From: Elephas maximus indicus
Lineage: Eukaryota; Chordata; Mammalia; Proboscidea; Elephantidae
Direction of reading: 5' to 3'
Length of the DNA stretch: 64,000 nucleotides
Assembly: GCF_024166365.1 (NCBI RefSeq)
Contig: NC_064824.1
Coordinates: 40,896,608 to 40,960,607 of the forward strand
Positions 46,555-57,922 of the stretch are shown in pieces; within the stretch, counting starts at the first letter, position 1, and every line of letters starts with the position of its first letter. The translations under genes and the position numbers were made by a program. The notes under the pieces are model-generated. The model worked only from the letters and a program-made list of their open reading frames with translations. It was not told the DNA's origin and did no database searches.

Positions 46555-46917
46555 CTATTTTTTTGGCCTAAAATATTTTGGTAGAAACTTTAGGTCTAGA
46601 TAACCAGAGCGAAAAAGATATTTGTAGCCACGCCTGCTGAATTTTTGTTGTAGAGTATACACCACCTGGTGATGGCTGCATAAGACTCCAGGTCTTACCT
46701 TAACATTGATATTGACCCTAGTGGCTGCTGCCTTTCGAAGGTGACTCTCCAAAGTGTGTAGTATGCCTCTCTTTAACTGCCAGGCACGGACAAGGAAAGA
46801 CAGCTCAAAAGAGTCTTCATTAGCTGGTATAATTGGGGAATGAGATGTTGATTTATCGATATTTTTTAATTGGAGGATAATCTGTAACGCCCAACGCCGT
46901 TCAGAGGGCAAAATCAT
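46555..46917 (-). other. Unassigned 120-codon open frame
   Basis: An ATG-started frame on the minus strand in otherwise unique DNA. The predicted product is basic, without low complexity or a recognisable domain; it contains ESHLRKAAATRVNINVKV and ends in FRPKK. CpG is denser than in neighbouring sequence. A frame this long is within chance expectation for 64 kb read in six frames, so coding status is doubtful. It could be a remnant of an exon or retrocopy I do not recognise. Confidence 0.2.
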
Positions 46918-47128
46918 ATATAGCCTATCTTTCTTATACCCGAAACTTCAGTTGCTTTGGTTATGTGTTCTATTATGTATTTTTAGCAAATCCACCATAT
47001 TAATGACAATAAATCTACCATGTAGGAAATAGTTCATCAAACGCTGAGCCAATGAATTTTGAAAGCACCCTCATAAAAATAAGATATAGCATTTGATGAT
47101 TTTGGTAAGTAGAATAAGCTGATAACAC

Positions 47129-47220
47129 ACATGCCTACTCACGCATCATCACACCAACACATACTCACACCCACACACGCACAGAGACACACATATTCAT
47201 ACACACAGACACACACACAC
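47129..47220. repeat. Degenerate (CA)n microsatellite
   Basis: ACAC-rich text from acacacatgcc to a final run of acacacacac. Confidence 0.8.
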
Positions 47221-49421
47221 TGGTTCTTATCCCAAACTTCACACAGAAAGCAGAAAGTTTAAAACACATGATAAATGACTAACTTTTAAGAAAGTTAGAT
47301 TGAGAGTATTAGGAGCTGATAAATAATTGGCAAGTTGAAAGTGCTGGAGTAAAGAGGTTTAAAGACAGGATGACCAAAAAGTCAATCTCAGATTCCCACT
47401 GCGTCTCGGTTTCAGTCAATGCACCCCTTCCCCCACCTCAACTTAGAAGCTGAGTTATTCTCTCCCCTCTGTCAAAGCCAGTTTCTACACGCTTTTTTTT
47501 TTTTTTTTAAATTTCTTCCTGAAGATTTTTTACCAACAATATTTGAATATAGAGCTATTGGTTTTTGGGGCTACGCAATATCTGTATTTTTGTCCTGAAT
47601 TTTTGGAACACTGAAATGCTAGCTATAGAATCTTTGAGTTACCCAGGTGGTAGTTATTAACTGACATGTCATGGTTCATGGTGAACAAGCTAGGTCAACA
47701 AACTTGTTTTTCATCATGGCTGGTTTTAATTTGAAAGAGAGCTTGTTACCTATTTGATAATGCTTCACTGAAGTTCACCTATTTCAGGTAGATTAATAGC
47801 TTGTTCAGGATGAGGAGCCAGGGGCCCTGTTGTAACTGTGTACCGTAGGTTCAAGGTTCAAACTTCAGAAAGCGTAAATGTCCTTGTTTTTCTTCTACCT
47901 GTTTGCTAGTGCATGCCTTAGTGAATTTTATACCTGGTGACACCTGAGTAATCACAGGTTTGGATCCTATAGTAATAGTGGGAGCCTTGTTATATCATTA
48001 AGAAAGAAGTGTGTGCTGGTAGCGCTTTCCACGTTGGAAGAGTTTCAATTTTGAATGGCAGGGGATTGGTGGGATTTTTAAAAAAAAATATTTTCCTTAT
48101 CACTCACTAGGAAAAAGATTTGAAATCTTTCTAAAATGGAATATTGCATTTCAGACCCATCCAGACAACACAGGTAGTTATTAGATTGAAGTAAATAGAT
48201 GAAAAAGGGCTGTTTATGCTTGGACCAATTCATGGTGGTGATCCATCAACGGTTCCTTAAATGAATGTTTACGTGAATACATTATAATGTGTTTTAAAGT
48301 TTGTACTAAATGATTGTCTAAAAATTGATCTTATTTTTAGAAGAGGGGAGTCTTACCACTTTTTTTTGTTGTTTTAACTCTGTCATGAAATAGATCAATG
48401 AGCACAAAAGGTGTATCAGCTAGCTCTGTCTCTCTGGAGAAAAAGAATTCCTTTATAATGTGATCTTTACGAATGTCAGGATAGCTGAAGCTCCCACTCA
48501 GATTTTGCTTTTGAAGCATTTAAATTCAACCCTACCGTTTGAAGATTAAGTTGCAATGGAAATATTAATGATGTCTTTGTACTGAAAACAGCTTGGCAAT
48601 CTCTTAAACTGATACGTTTCTAAAGAAACTCTCCATTTCAAATAAGAATGTGATATTTGGATCTCCTAACCGGTCTGAAATATAGTTTACCTACATAGAT
48701 TGGCTATCTAGGAGCTTGTAAACAAATTCATAAATTTGTCATGCTGATTATAGTGTTGGCAAACACAATGGCTGATCATGTTATAAATGTTTATCAACAC
48801 CCGCACTCACCCACCTGCTAAGAGGTGCTCTGCTTTAATGAAATTGTTGGAATATCAAGGCTGGTTGCTAAGATACAATGTTCTTGTTACTAGGCATGTG
48901 ATGCTTGCAGATTTCTGTTATCAAATAATGATTAGAGATGTGCTAACCTCAAGGTGCTCAGTTCAGTGAAAGGTTTACTGAGCTACAAATTAGTAAACTG
49001 TCTGCTTGAGCAGGCACTGGCAGAAGAAACATGTGCCTCATCCATACACGACTGGCATTTTAAAAGAAGACAAGAGAGGACAGGGAGGGTGGCCATCAAT
49101 GACTGGTGGCTGAAAGTTTGCCGTAGATGGTTTTTACCTACTGTATGGCCCACCATGATATATCTTTAGCCAGCTGGGGAACATGTTGAAACCCACTGAC
49201 AACAAATTCTTCCACTCATGAAAAATCCATTCTTTACGTGTCCTTTAAATTGGTTGTTGTGGAATTATTAACATTAAGAATTTTCCATCTTTTGGTGAGA
49301 AATGTAAGTACATAGAACATGTAACCCTACTGAACAGAAATGTATTTTAACAAGAACACATTTTTTAAGAAGATGCCGTGTTTAAGAAACTTATTGATAT
49401 AAATGTCACAGTTAGTATGAT

Positions 49422-49599
49422 AACCAAAAAAAACACCAAACCCACTGCCATCAAGTAGATTCCAACTTATAGCGAAAACCCTGGTGGCATAGTTGTTAAG
49501 TGCTATGGCTGCTAACCAAAGGTCGGCAGTTCAAATCCACTAGGTGCTCCTTGGAAACTCTGTGGGGCAGTTCTACCCTGTCCTCTAGGGTCGCTGTGA
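49422..49599 (-). mobile_element. Rearranged AfroSINE with perfect target duplication
   Basis: The antisense tail (ccaaacccactgccatcaag to acttatagcg, 49422-49473) joins directly to a sense head and body (aaaaccctggtggcatagtt, from 49474) that ends at gggtcgctgtgagtt. The duplication gttagtatgat (49411-49421 and 49600-49610) encloses both pieces, so they arrived in one event. On the minus strand this is an inverted 5' part plus a normal tail. Confidence 0.93.
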
Positions 49600-49872
49600 G
49601 TTAGTATGATGCATTCTGGAAATAATGATGCAATTTTTAGATTAAGAATTCTTCCAGAATATAGAGAATATCACCATGTAAGTAATGGAATGTTACTCTT
49701 TATTTTCATCTTATCTCAAATAATGCAATAGAGGTGACCAAAGCCAGGTTGTCCAGATTGGTCCAATTGTGGATCTTGTTAAATTAGGACCTGAGTTGAA
49801 CTTATGGTACCAATATTGCGGATGCTTTGAGAAAACACTTTCACACTGCAAGAATATACATGACTTTATGAT

Positions 49873-50080
49873 GTTTTTGTTATGCACCATTGAGTCGATT
49901 CTGACTCATCCCGAACCTATATGACAGAGTAGGACTCCCCGCCATGGGATTTCCTAGGCTGTAGTATTTACAATAGGAGATTGCCAGGTCTTTTCTTCCA
50001 TGGAGCCACTGGTGGGTTCAAGCCACCAACCTTCTGGTTAGCAGCCGAGTGCTGAACTGCTGCACCACCAGAGGTCCTTT
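49873..50080 (-). mobile_element. AfroSINE, long-body variant
   Basis: ccattgagtcgattctgact, the long body (ctgtagtatttacaatagga) and ctgctgcaccaccagaggtc are present. The perfect 12-base duplication tgactttatgat (49861-49872 and 50081-50092) fixes the ends. Confidence 0.95.
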
Positions 50081-50092
50081 TGACTTTATGAT

Positions 50093-50559
50093 AGTCCACA
50101 GGATTTCAAAGTGCTGCAGTCATGACTAGGAATATTTTGGAAGTGTGTGAGCTACTGTGCTTCTGGTGTCATGGATAATTTTTACTCTTGTTACTTTATA
50201 AGAAGTTGTAATTATGAGGATCACAGATCTGATGGATATTAAATTGACTCTCGAAAGTTCCTTTAATAAAAATTGAAGCTGTAGATATATTTTAATAATG
50301 AAGGTGTTAGAATAAAATGATTTTTGTATGTAAGATCTGGCCTCCTATTGATCACCAACACCATGAGAGCAGAGACTGAATCTGTTTTTGCTCACTATTG
50401 TATAACTATTCTCCGGAAGGGTGCCAGCACAGGTGAGGCGTGTTATTAATGAATGAAGGATACCTAGAGCTGGGAAAATTTCACTAATATCCACAATAGA
50501 TACTTAGAAGGTTGTCAGTTAATTTTTTTCTTGCCTTTTGTGCAAAGTACAAAGAGATC
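50093..50559. other. Unassigned DNA
   Basis: AT-rich sequence. An L2-like phrase (accatgagagcagagactga) occurs near 50360. Confidence 0.4.
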
Positions 50560-50740
50560 CAAAGAAAAATATAACAATATTTTATAGTCGTTAAATATAT
50601 TTTATATATCCCAGTTTTACAGATGAGGGAATCAAAGTTTAGAGGAATCAGAATGAATTTCCCAGTGTTGCTTATCTAATGTGAGACAGAGCTGGGTCTG
50701 AAACCCAGGTTTATTGTAAGCCTAGTCCTCTTTCCAGGAA
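50560..50740 (-). mobile_element. MIR SINE (ancient)
   Basis: cccagttttacagatgaggg, then acagagctgggtctgaaacc and caggtttattgtaagcctag match antisense MIR. Confidence 0.8.
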
Positions 50741-50836
50741 CCCCAACTACCTCTCTGTACTGTCAGAGCTGACTGGGGAAGACAGAGCTGCAATCGTGAA
50801 GACCTGGGTAAGAACACATTTTAATTCAACTAACGT

Positions 50837-51048
50837 TATGTGTCCGTCAGTTGGTATTTAGTTGATTCCAACTCATGGTGACTCCACATGTGACAGAGTA
50901 GAACTGTGCTCCATACGGTTTTCAATGGCTCATTTTTCGCATCCAGATCACTGGACCTTTCTTCTGAGGCACCTTTGGGTGGACTTGAATCTCCAACCTT
51001 TCGGTGACCAGCAGAACGCGTTAACCATTTTACCACCTAAGGATTCCT
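50837..51048 (-). mobile_element. AfroSINE, long-body variant
   Basis: gttgattccaactcatggtg, then gagtagaactgtgctccata, the long body with cagatcactggacctttctt and a worn head (ttaccacctaaggattcc). Confidence 0.85.
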
Positions 51049-51284
51049 GTTATATGCTTACTTGATGCTACACATTCAGTTAGGTATGTGAAGGAAAAAA
51101 AGAAATAATCTGTAAAGTCTTTGGTCATAAAACATTTTTGGTTTATTTGTAGAGAGGTGATATATTCTCTTTAAATAATTTTAGGGCCATATATGAAGTT
51201 CCAAAGAAAACATGGCCTGAGCATGGAGCAAAAACTCTCAATGTGGGTGAGTTTAGGAGAGATCTTTGAAAGGATAGGGTTTGG

Positions 51285-51415
51285 TTGGAGGATGTGGATC
51301 TGTTACCAGTAAGATCTGGGTTCAAATTTTTGTTCTGCCACATACTGGCGATATGAATTTGAGCAAATTCCTTAACCTCTAATAGCATTTCTTGTGATAA
51401 TTTTCTCATGCAGAT
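51285..51415 (+). mobile_element. MIR SINE (ancient)
   Basis: gtaagatctgggttcaaatt, then tgttctgccacatactggcg and gagcaaattccttaacctct match MIR. Confidence 0.7.
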
Positions 51416-51689
51416 TCAATAGTTCAGGTATGTCATGTGCTTGGAGCCCTAAGACATACTCATTGATGAATACTATGGAATTGAGCTTCATTACATTCAT
51501 TCTAGTCCAAAACTTGTTTCTGGAGTTCAAATTTTTCTGCTTTAATGAGATAAGTAACTCTTTTTATACCGACCAATGTTGGATTCCATGAAACTGATTA
51601 ATATTTATTGATGAATATGAAAGGGATGTTGCAGAATTTTCCCAGGTTCTTAAGACTTTTGTGTTTCAAATAGTAGATTTGCAAGCTCA

Positions 51690-51853
51690 AACCAAAAACC
51701 AAACTCATTGCTGTCGAGTGGATTCCGACTCATAGTGACCCTATAGAACAGAGTACAACTGTCCCATAGAGTTTCCAAGGAGCGCCTGGTGGATTCAAAC
51801 TGCCAATCTCTTGGTTAGCAGCCGTAGCTCTTAACCACTGCACCACCAGGGTT
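51690..51853 (-). mobile_element. AfroSINE
   Basis: ccaaactcattgctgtcgag to ctgcaccaccagggt. Flanks tagatttgcaagct (51674-51687) and tagatttacaagct (51854-51867) are a 14-base duplication with one mismatch. Confidence 0.92.
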
Positions 51854-51867
51854 TAGATTTACAAGCT

Positions 51868-53295
51868 AGGACATAGTTAATTATAGTTGTACAGAGACTG
51901 ATATGTAAGAGTTGCTTGGGCAGGAGTGTGTCGTGAGGGTGGGAGTGACCAGCGCTGGGTGGGGTTATCTGGAAGAGATTTGTTCTGTTCCTACTCACAG
52001 GGTTCTTAGGAAGCTTAAGTGAGAAGCTAACTCTGAATGTCAAAAGTGGTATCTAAAGTCAAGGTAGTTAAAATTACTAATGCAAAAACCTATTCCAGGG
52101 AGGAAGGAGCAAACAAACAAAAAACCCCAACAAATCTCTTAACGTTCTCAGGACCGTAATGCTTGTCGGCGATGCGATTTGGGCTGACTTCCCTTGGAAA
52201 TTAGCTGTTGTGGATCCAGCAGCACACCCCTACACTTTCTCCCACTTCTTGTTTTACCATAATTCAGTGCTGCTTTCTTTTTCTGGGCCTTCCGAATGTC
52301 TCCATTTGCAGAATATTTTATCTTTAGTCTAAATAAGAATACTAAATATTTGGCCTATTGGCTCAGAAGCCAGCTTGTCTAAGCCAAAAATTGTCTCTAC
52401 TGTCTAATTTTTAAGGCTATATTTTAAAATGCTTATTCACCAGAGAGAAAATTATAAAATGGACTATTACAGAAAAAAAATGAGATTTACGCTACTTGGA
52501 GAATGTGTTCTATGCACCCAAACACCCATTGTTCATATTTAGAGATGCCCCTAAATATAGATGTACTGAACTACCTACATATAATTCAGATCATGTCAAA
52601 GCACAAACCCCTCTCTCAGTGTGGGGTAGTGTGGGCACTTTGTTATCTACAGCAGCTGTTGCCTCTTTTTGAGGGGGAAAAACCTACTCCTGTTTAAATT
52701 TATGTTACATTGAGCAAGTTGTGTTGCTTGGGATTATATGTGGCTCAGCTGTGTCACGTGGCATGACCTGATATAACCTGACTTAATGCAGGCCACATGC
52801 TGCACTGAATGACACACATTGAAACATTCCACTTCTCCAAGGAGCTGCCTGAGCAGGTGATTTCTCTAAATGGCAGACACTCCCATGCTTGTATTTTAAA
52901 CTTCCACCAGTTTAGCTAAAAATATCTTTAAAAGCCCACCCAAAACATTTCCCTTGGTTATTTTTGCAAATTGTTGGGTGACTTACAAAGAGCAGGGAGG
53001 GATGCAGAAGGGGAAGTTTTGAATTATTTACATAATTTGATAGGAGGGTGCCTCCTTCAAAAATTCACTTGGTGGAAGTCACAAAAAGAATCTTACATCA
53101 CATAAACAGAGTCCTAGAGAGGGGACTCAATGATATGATTGTGTTTGCTGCTGCCTTGGGTTCTAGCAAGTGGTGGGTTGTATTTCTCACCAAGCTAAAT
53201 TTAAAACACAACCACCACAAGCTTACATGAAAATGCCTGTGTCCCAACAGACAACGTATAATAATACACATTGGGTTTAGTGATGTTTTTCCCAG
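51868..53295. other. Unassigned, possibly regulatory DNA
   Basis: Unique-looking mixed-base sequence over 1.4 kb, with small GC-richer parts near 52145-52290 (cttgtcggcgatgcgatttg) and 52735-52870. No repeat or coding signature is recognised. Confidence 0.35.
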
Positions 53296-53446
53296 GAGCC
53301 CTGGTGGCACAGTGGTTAAGAGCTCGGCTGCTAACCAAAAGGTCGGCAGTTCAAATCCACCAGCTGCTCCTTGGAAACCCTATGGGGCAGTTCTACTCTG
53401 TCCTATAGGGTCACTATGAGTCAGAATTGACTCAATGGCAACAGGC
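53296..53446 (+). mobile_element. AfroSINE, near-consensus
   Basis: Reads gagccctggtggcacagtgg, aagagctcggctgctaacca, ggtcggcagttcaaatccac and ccctatggggcagttctact almost without change, so it is probably one of the youngest copies in the window. It ends ctcaatggcaacagg. Confidence 0.96.
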
Positions 53447-53707
53447 ATGTGAGAACAACGAACACCATTTGTCCTAAATACATCTTGTAGTGTTTTGCCA
53501 TCAGTGATAAAATTTTATGTTGTGCCATTCAGGCAATTTTACTTGGCTTCCTGAATGACTAATAGAACACATTGATAGCACAATTTAGAGCATATTTTTT
53601 CTTTGTTATTAAGCAAACTGACTTAATGGGGATCTAACCTGGAGCCTTGATTTCTCCAGCATTGTGCTCCTACCAAGTAAGGTAATTAGTCAGGTCCACG
53701 GCTTGGG

Positions 53708-53893
53708 ACTCCCTGCATGGCACAAATGGTTTGCACTCATCTACTAACCTGAAGGTTGGCGGTTTGAACCTGCCCAGAGGTGCCATGGAAGAAAATCCTG
53801 GTGATCTGTAAAGATTGTATCTAAGAAAACCCTATGGAACACTTCTATTCTGTATCACATGAGGCTGTCATGAGTTGGACTTGACGGCAGCAT
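53708..53893 (+). mobile_element. AfroSINE, long-body variant
   Basis: gactccctgcatggcacaaa, then ctaacctgaaggttggcggt, tttgaacctg and the long body (cctggtgatctgtaaagatt). The tail ends ttggacttgacggcagc. Confidence 0.83.
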
Positions 53894-53929
53894 TTTTATT
53901 TACTTTCTTTATTTTATGCCTTTAGAACC

Positions 53930-54145
53930 TAGTGAACCATCACAGGTTTGGGAGTTAAGCATACTGCTCAAATCCCAGTTCCAGCTTGTACTAAATGGAT
54001 GACCCAGCTCAAGTCGTTAGGCTTTTCTGAGTCTTTTTCTCATCTATAAAATGAAACGTACATTATAGGGTGGTCATAAAGAGGAAATAAAACTATGTGA
54101 AGTGCTTAGTAGAATATCTGATACATAGGAGGCATTCAAAGCGAT
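53930..54145 (+). mobile_element. MIR SINE (ancient)
   Basis: caaatcccagttccagcttg, then ttttctcatctataaaatga and gtgaagtgcttagtagaata match a nearly complete MIR. Confidence 0.75.
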
Positions 54146-54372
54146 GAGTGCCATTAATTAAACTATGTTAAGTTCAATTACAGAAAGATAAAACCAACAC
54201 CGAGTGAGATAAATCAATAGATTTGCAATGATACTCCAAGCTCTCCTTTGCTTTTTTTTTTCTAGAAGTATTTAGGAGCCCAGCATACAATCAGGTTAAT
54301 TTTCTAGGCATTTGTTTTCTGACATATCTTGGTATGGGTTTTAGAACTTTTGCTTTCTTTTCCCCTTTAACT

Positions 54373-54405
<33 letters not shown>

Positions 54406-55854
54406 TTTACGCAGTGTTATCAAGATCTTGACTACTGTTTGATTGACTGAAGACACAATGTCAGGTTAATTGAGCCTATCAAGAAAGGTAACGGATTTTC
54501 AGGAAAGAATCTATTAATGATAGAATAATTTATCAGTTGTAAAGTGCATTTGTATCAAGATAAGTTCATAGTAGGTGGAGCATAAAAGATTATACTGCAA
54601 AAACATAAATCTAGTGGGTTAGATTTGGTTACTATCAGACAGAAAGTAAATATCAAATGGGAAATGGCTCTCCTATATTGGCAAATTTACCTTTTGCCTC
54701 TAAAGAATAACATATAACTGCCTTAACAGCCATAGTTGTTTCTTTCAGATAGAGTATTCGAGTAAAGGCGACATGGAATGATTTTCAGTCACTCCTCAGG
54801 GCATGCCATTACCCGTTTATCAACCATCCTTTTCCTCTTCTGTGAGGACGAGCTCACATCTTCCCTGCTCTTACTAGTTTGCCTTTGACCTCCTCTGACT
54901 TTTTGGGGACTTCTTTTCTTTAAGTTAAATCTAAGGTTTTTCTGCTTTCTCTCCACATTTAAGCTTTTGGATTAAAAAAAAAAATCTTTAAACTGATCAT
55001 TTTTTACACTTATATAGGATGTTCTAGAGACAAAATAATTTCACGTGCTTCTTCTAACGAGACAAAATTGAAACTGAGCAGCTGGCCTGGTTTGCTGACC
55101 CACAGAAGATGGATGAGTAAACAAGGGATTTAAGAAAACACCTACGGAAAGAAATTGGTTGGTAAAGGAATGCTGTGTGCCATTGTAAGTGCTTCTGTAC
55201 CTCTCGCAGTTATTGTTTGTGCTGCTTTCATTTAGAGATTCACCTGTGACATGTGGCTTTACATTAAATATATGCAATTCCTAGATTAATAATAAACCCG
55301 GTAAAGTCTCCATTTTTTAAAATTTGAACTCAGTCAATACATGTGGATGACCTAAGTAAAAACGAAGCGAAAGCTACAATGTAAGGAAAGACAAGATGGT
55401 AGGAGAGATTGAACTGCGACCTAAGTATGATGTGTGAATATATTATTTTACTTCTGGACCGTTATGCACAGGTGGCAGCCCTGAGTTTCAGCACAGGGAA
55501 CACTGTGATTTTCCCTAATAAATCACATTTACCGAAACACATGTGTTAAATATATCTGGGTGGATGAATGGGGGTTTGCTTTGGGAAACCGGCTATAATT
55601 CAAAGAGCTTTCTGCTAACATCTATATTCTACATCACCATCTACTGAACCCTATCAATGAAGTGGAAGGCACTGAAGGGAGAACAGTCTCCAGTGGAGAA
55701 AAATTCGGGTACGTCTACCTGCATAAATGCACGGCCACAATTACAATTTCTCTTTTAAGAAACAGTTTAAAATAAATAAAATAAGTTCTGTTTAGTTCTC
55801 TTTCAGTATGGACCTACGTTTTATAAGCAAAGAAATGAGGTGTACTGAAGCTAT
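54146..55854. other. Unassigned DNA with a (TA)n tract
   Basis: (TA)n at 54375-54405. No other repeat is recognised. The 78-codon frame at 55041 is undistinguished. Confidence 0.4.
54375..54405. repeat. (TA)n microsatellite
   Basis: Two TA runs separated by a single catat interruption. Confidence 0.85.
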
Positions 55855-56190
55855 ATTGTTGTTATTAGCTGTGTTGCGTTGGCCCCAACTCATGGTGACC
55901 CCATACACAGTGGAACGAAATGCTGCCCTGTCCTGCATCATTCCCGTGATCGGTTGTGCATCAAACTGTGGTGATTCATAGGATTTTGACTGACCTATTT
56001 AATCACCAGGCGTTTCTTCCTAGTCCGTCCTAGTCTGGGAGCTCCGCCGAAACCTGTTCAGCATCATAGCAATGCAAGCCTCCACTGATAGAGAGGTGGT
56101 GGGTGGGCACGAGATGCATTGGCTGGGGATCAAACCTTGAGTATCCTACGCTGAAAGTCAGAATATTTCCACTGACCCAACAATGCCTTG
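55855..56190 (-). mobile_element. tRNA-Gly-headed SINE with RTE-like body and tail
   Basis: Second copy of the family at 32.2 kb. Plus-strand landmarks are ggccccaactcatggtgacc (tail), cctagtctgggagctccgcc and gcatcatagcaatgcaagcc (RTE-like body), and gcattggctggggatcaaac, then ctgacccaacaatgcc (tRNA-Gly-like head complement). More worn than the first. Confidence 0.78.
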
Positions 56191-56261
56191 AGGCTGTATT
56201 ACTTGCCCAAAATGGTACCAATAGTTTATGGCATAGAAAGTCAACTAAGCTGACTTTGTTT

Positions 56262-56512
56262 CTTTATTTTTAAATATATTATTGTATTTTTGGTGGATGT
56301 ATACACAGTAAAACAGGTTCCCCTTCAACAATTCCTACACACAATATTCAGTGACGTTGGTTACGTTCTTCACATTGTGTCAACATTCCCATTTTTTCTG
56401 TTCTAGTTGTTACACTTGCATTAACTTAGTCTCACTACCCCCTAGCTACCCATCCATGCTTTAGAGTTGCTGTTGCCCATTTGGTGTCATATAGATACTT
56501 TTTAAAAAGATT
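56262..56512 (-). mobile_element. L1 3' end fragment, 5'-truncated
   Basis: ttattgtatttttggtggat, then acagtaaaacaggttcccct and ccctagctacccatccatgc resemble an L1 3' untranslated region of this lineage in antisense. The flanks both contain ctgacttt, a possible short target duplication. Confidence 0.6.
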
Positions 56513-57069
56513 CAACTGACTTTAATTCTAGTGTAGTGTGATTTTCAGTACATGACATTACCTTTTAATTTATTTTAAAATCATCAAATAATATAATTCT
56601 TGAAGGTGGAAAAATAATTAGCATAGCATAAACTTAGTGTTTTTTATAGCAGTGAAACATTAGTACCATATTTATGACATAGCCACACTGAGGAGAAGGA
56701 ATGGGGAATTAAAAGAAAACTAAAATACGGGAATTTATAATCTGGTTGGGATTGAAATAATAGATTTACCAGTACAAAAACAACATGCCTCTAAAGTAAC
56801 TCAGGTTCACAAAAGTGAAATTGTGCAATTCACATTGAGAGAGGAGAGAGCCAGTGGGGAAGTGAGACTTCATGTAGAAAATGGCCCTTGAAGGGAGAGA
56901 AATATTTGCATAGTTAGAGGGGGAGATCCAGTTGGAAAAAAAACCTGATGTGAAAGTGTATACTGTAAGTGGACCTGTTGCAATAAGACCCACTGTTGGC
57001 TGGACAGTAACCAAGGGTTTGCAAAAGGGAAAATAGGTTTTGATATATACGGACAGGTGACATTAAATT
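56513..57069. other. Unassigned DNA
   Basis: The overlapping minus-strand frames at 56766-57139 have no domain and partly overlap a MIR. Confidence 0.4.
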
Positions 57070-57300
57070 CTGTAGTATGTTGGGAAGCGCGTAGTCTTCC
57101 AAGCCAGATAGACCTGAGTTTGAAGTTCGGATTTGCCACTTACTAACCTGGCAACTCTGTACAAGTTGCTAAACTTTGTGGACCTTGTTTTCTTTATCTG
57201 CACAATGGGCATAATACTCACAGAGTTGTGGCAAGTGAGACAACATACATGGTGCTCAAAGAGCCTCCCATAGTACAGGTGTGCGGTAAACATTTCCCTT
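57070..57300 (+). mobile_element. MIR SINE (ancient)
   Basis: cttccaagccagatagacct, then gatttgccacttactaacct and tttatctgcacaatgggcat match a nearly full MIR. Confidence 0.82.
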
Positions 57301-57844
57301 TGCTTTCTTTCTATCCTTGGTTCCCCTGTAATGCGTGGCATACAGTTGTAAGACAATGGATTCATTCATTTAACAAATATTTGTTTCAATATTGCATTTG
57401 ATGAATCAGTCACTATGTTACAGCTGTGAATGTTACAGAGAACAAAGCAGCATTGAGGAGTAAATTAGCTAGGCTGTAGTATTAGAGAATATACCACCTT
57501 CAAACTATCGACCTGTCCAAATGGACTAAGTTAGGTGTTGATATTAATTTGTGGAGAGATATTTGATTGATTTTCTTCTTCTTTTTTTTTTTTTTTTTAA
57601 GGCAATCATTATCTACAGAGTACGGTGCAAGTACTTAGCCAAAATCTATTTGCAGAGCAAAAATACTACATTATGTATCCAGAAGGTGATATTTAATGAT
57701 CCTTAAGTACATGGATTGCTTTTATGAAATAGAGCAGTCAGTTTCATGGGCACTTAAAGTCTATGAGGTTTATCTACAAGTATTCTTTGGTTGATAACAA
57801 TTCCACTAATTCTTGCTGCTTGCTAGTTGGAAAAGTGTGCATGA
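57301..57844. other. Unassigned DNA
   Basis: L2-like phrase ttcatttaacaaatatttgt near 57364; T run at 57582-57598. Otherwise nothing recognised. Confidence 0.4.
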
Positions 57845-57922
57845 CCTCTTGTTAAGTTGTTTCCAACTCATAGTGACCCTATAGGACAGAATAAAACTGC
57901 CCCATAGGGTTTCCAAGGAGCA
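57845..57922 (-). mobile_element. AfroSINE, 5'-truncated
   Basis: gttgtttccaactcatagtg, then ataggacagaataaaactgc and tttccaaggagc. Only the 3' half remains. Confidence 0.82.

Larger units (their letters stand above)
45860..49410. other. Long SINE-free interval
   Basis: 3.5 kb with no AfroSINE, RTE or L1 recognised. It holds a CA-rich microsatellite (47129-47220) and an isolated open frame (46555-46917), listed separately. The text at 48760-49170 is mixed-base and could be conserved noncoding DNA. Confidence 0.4.
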
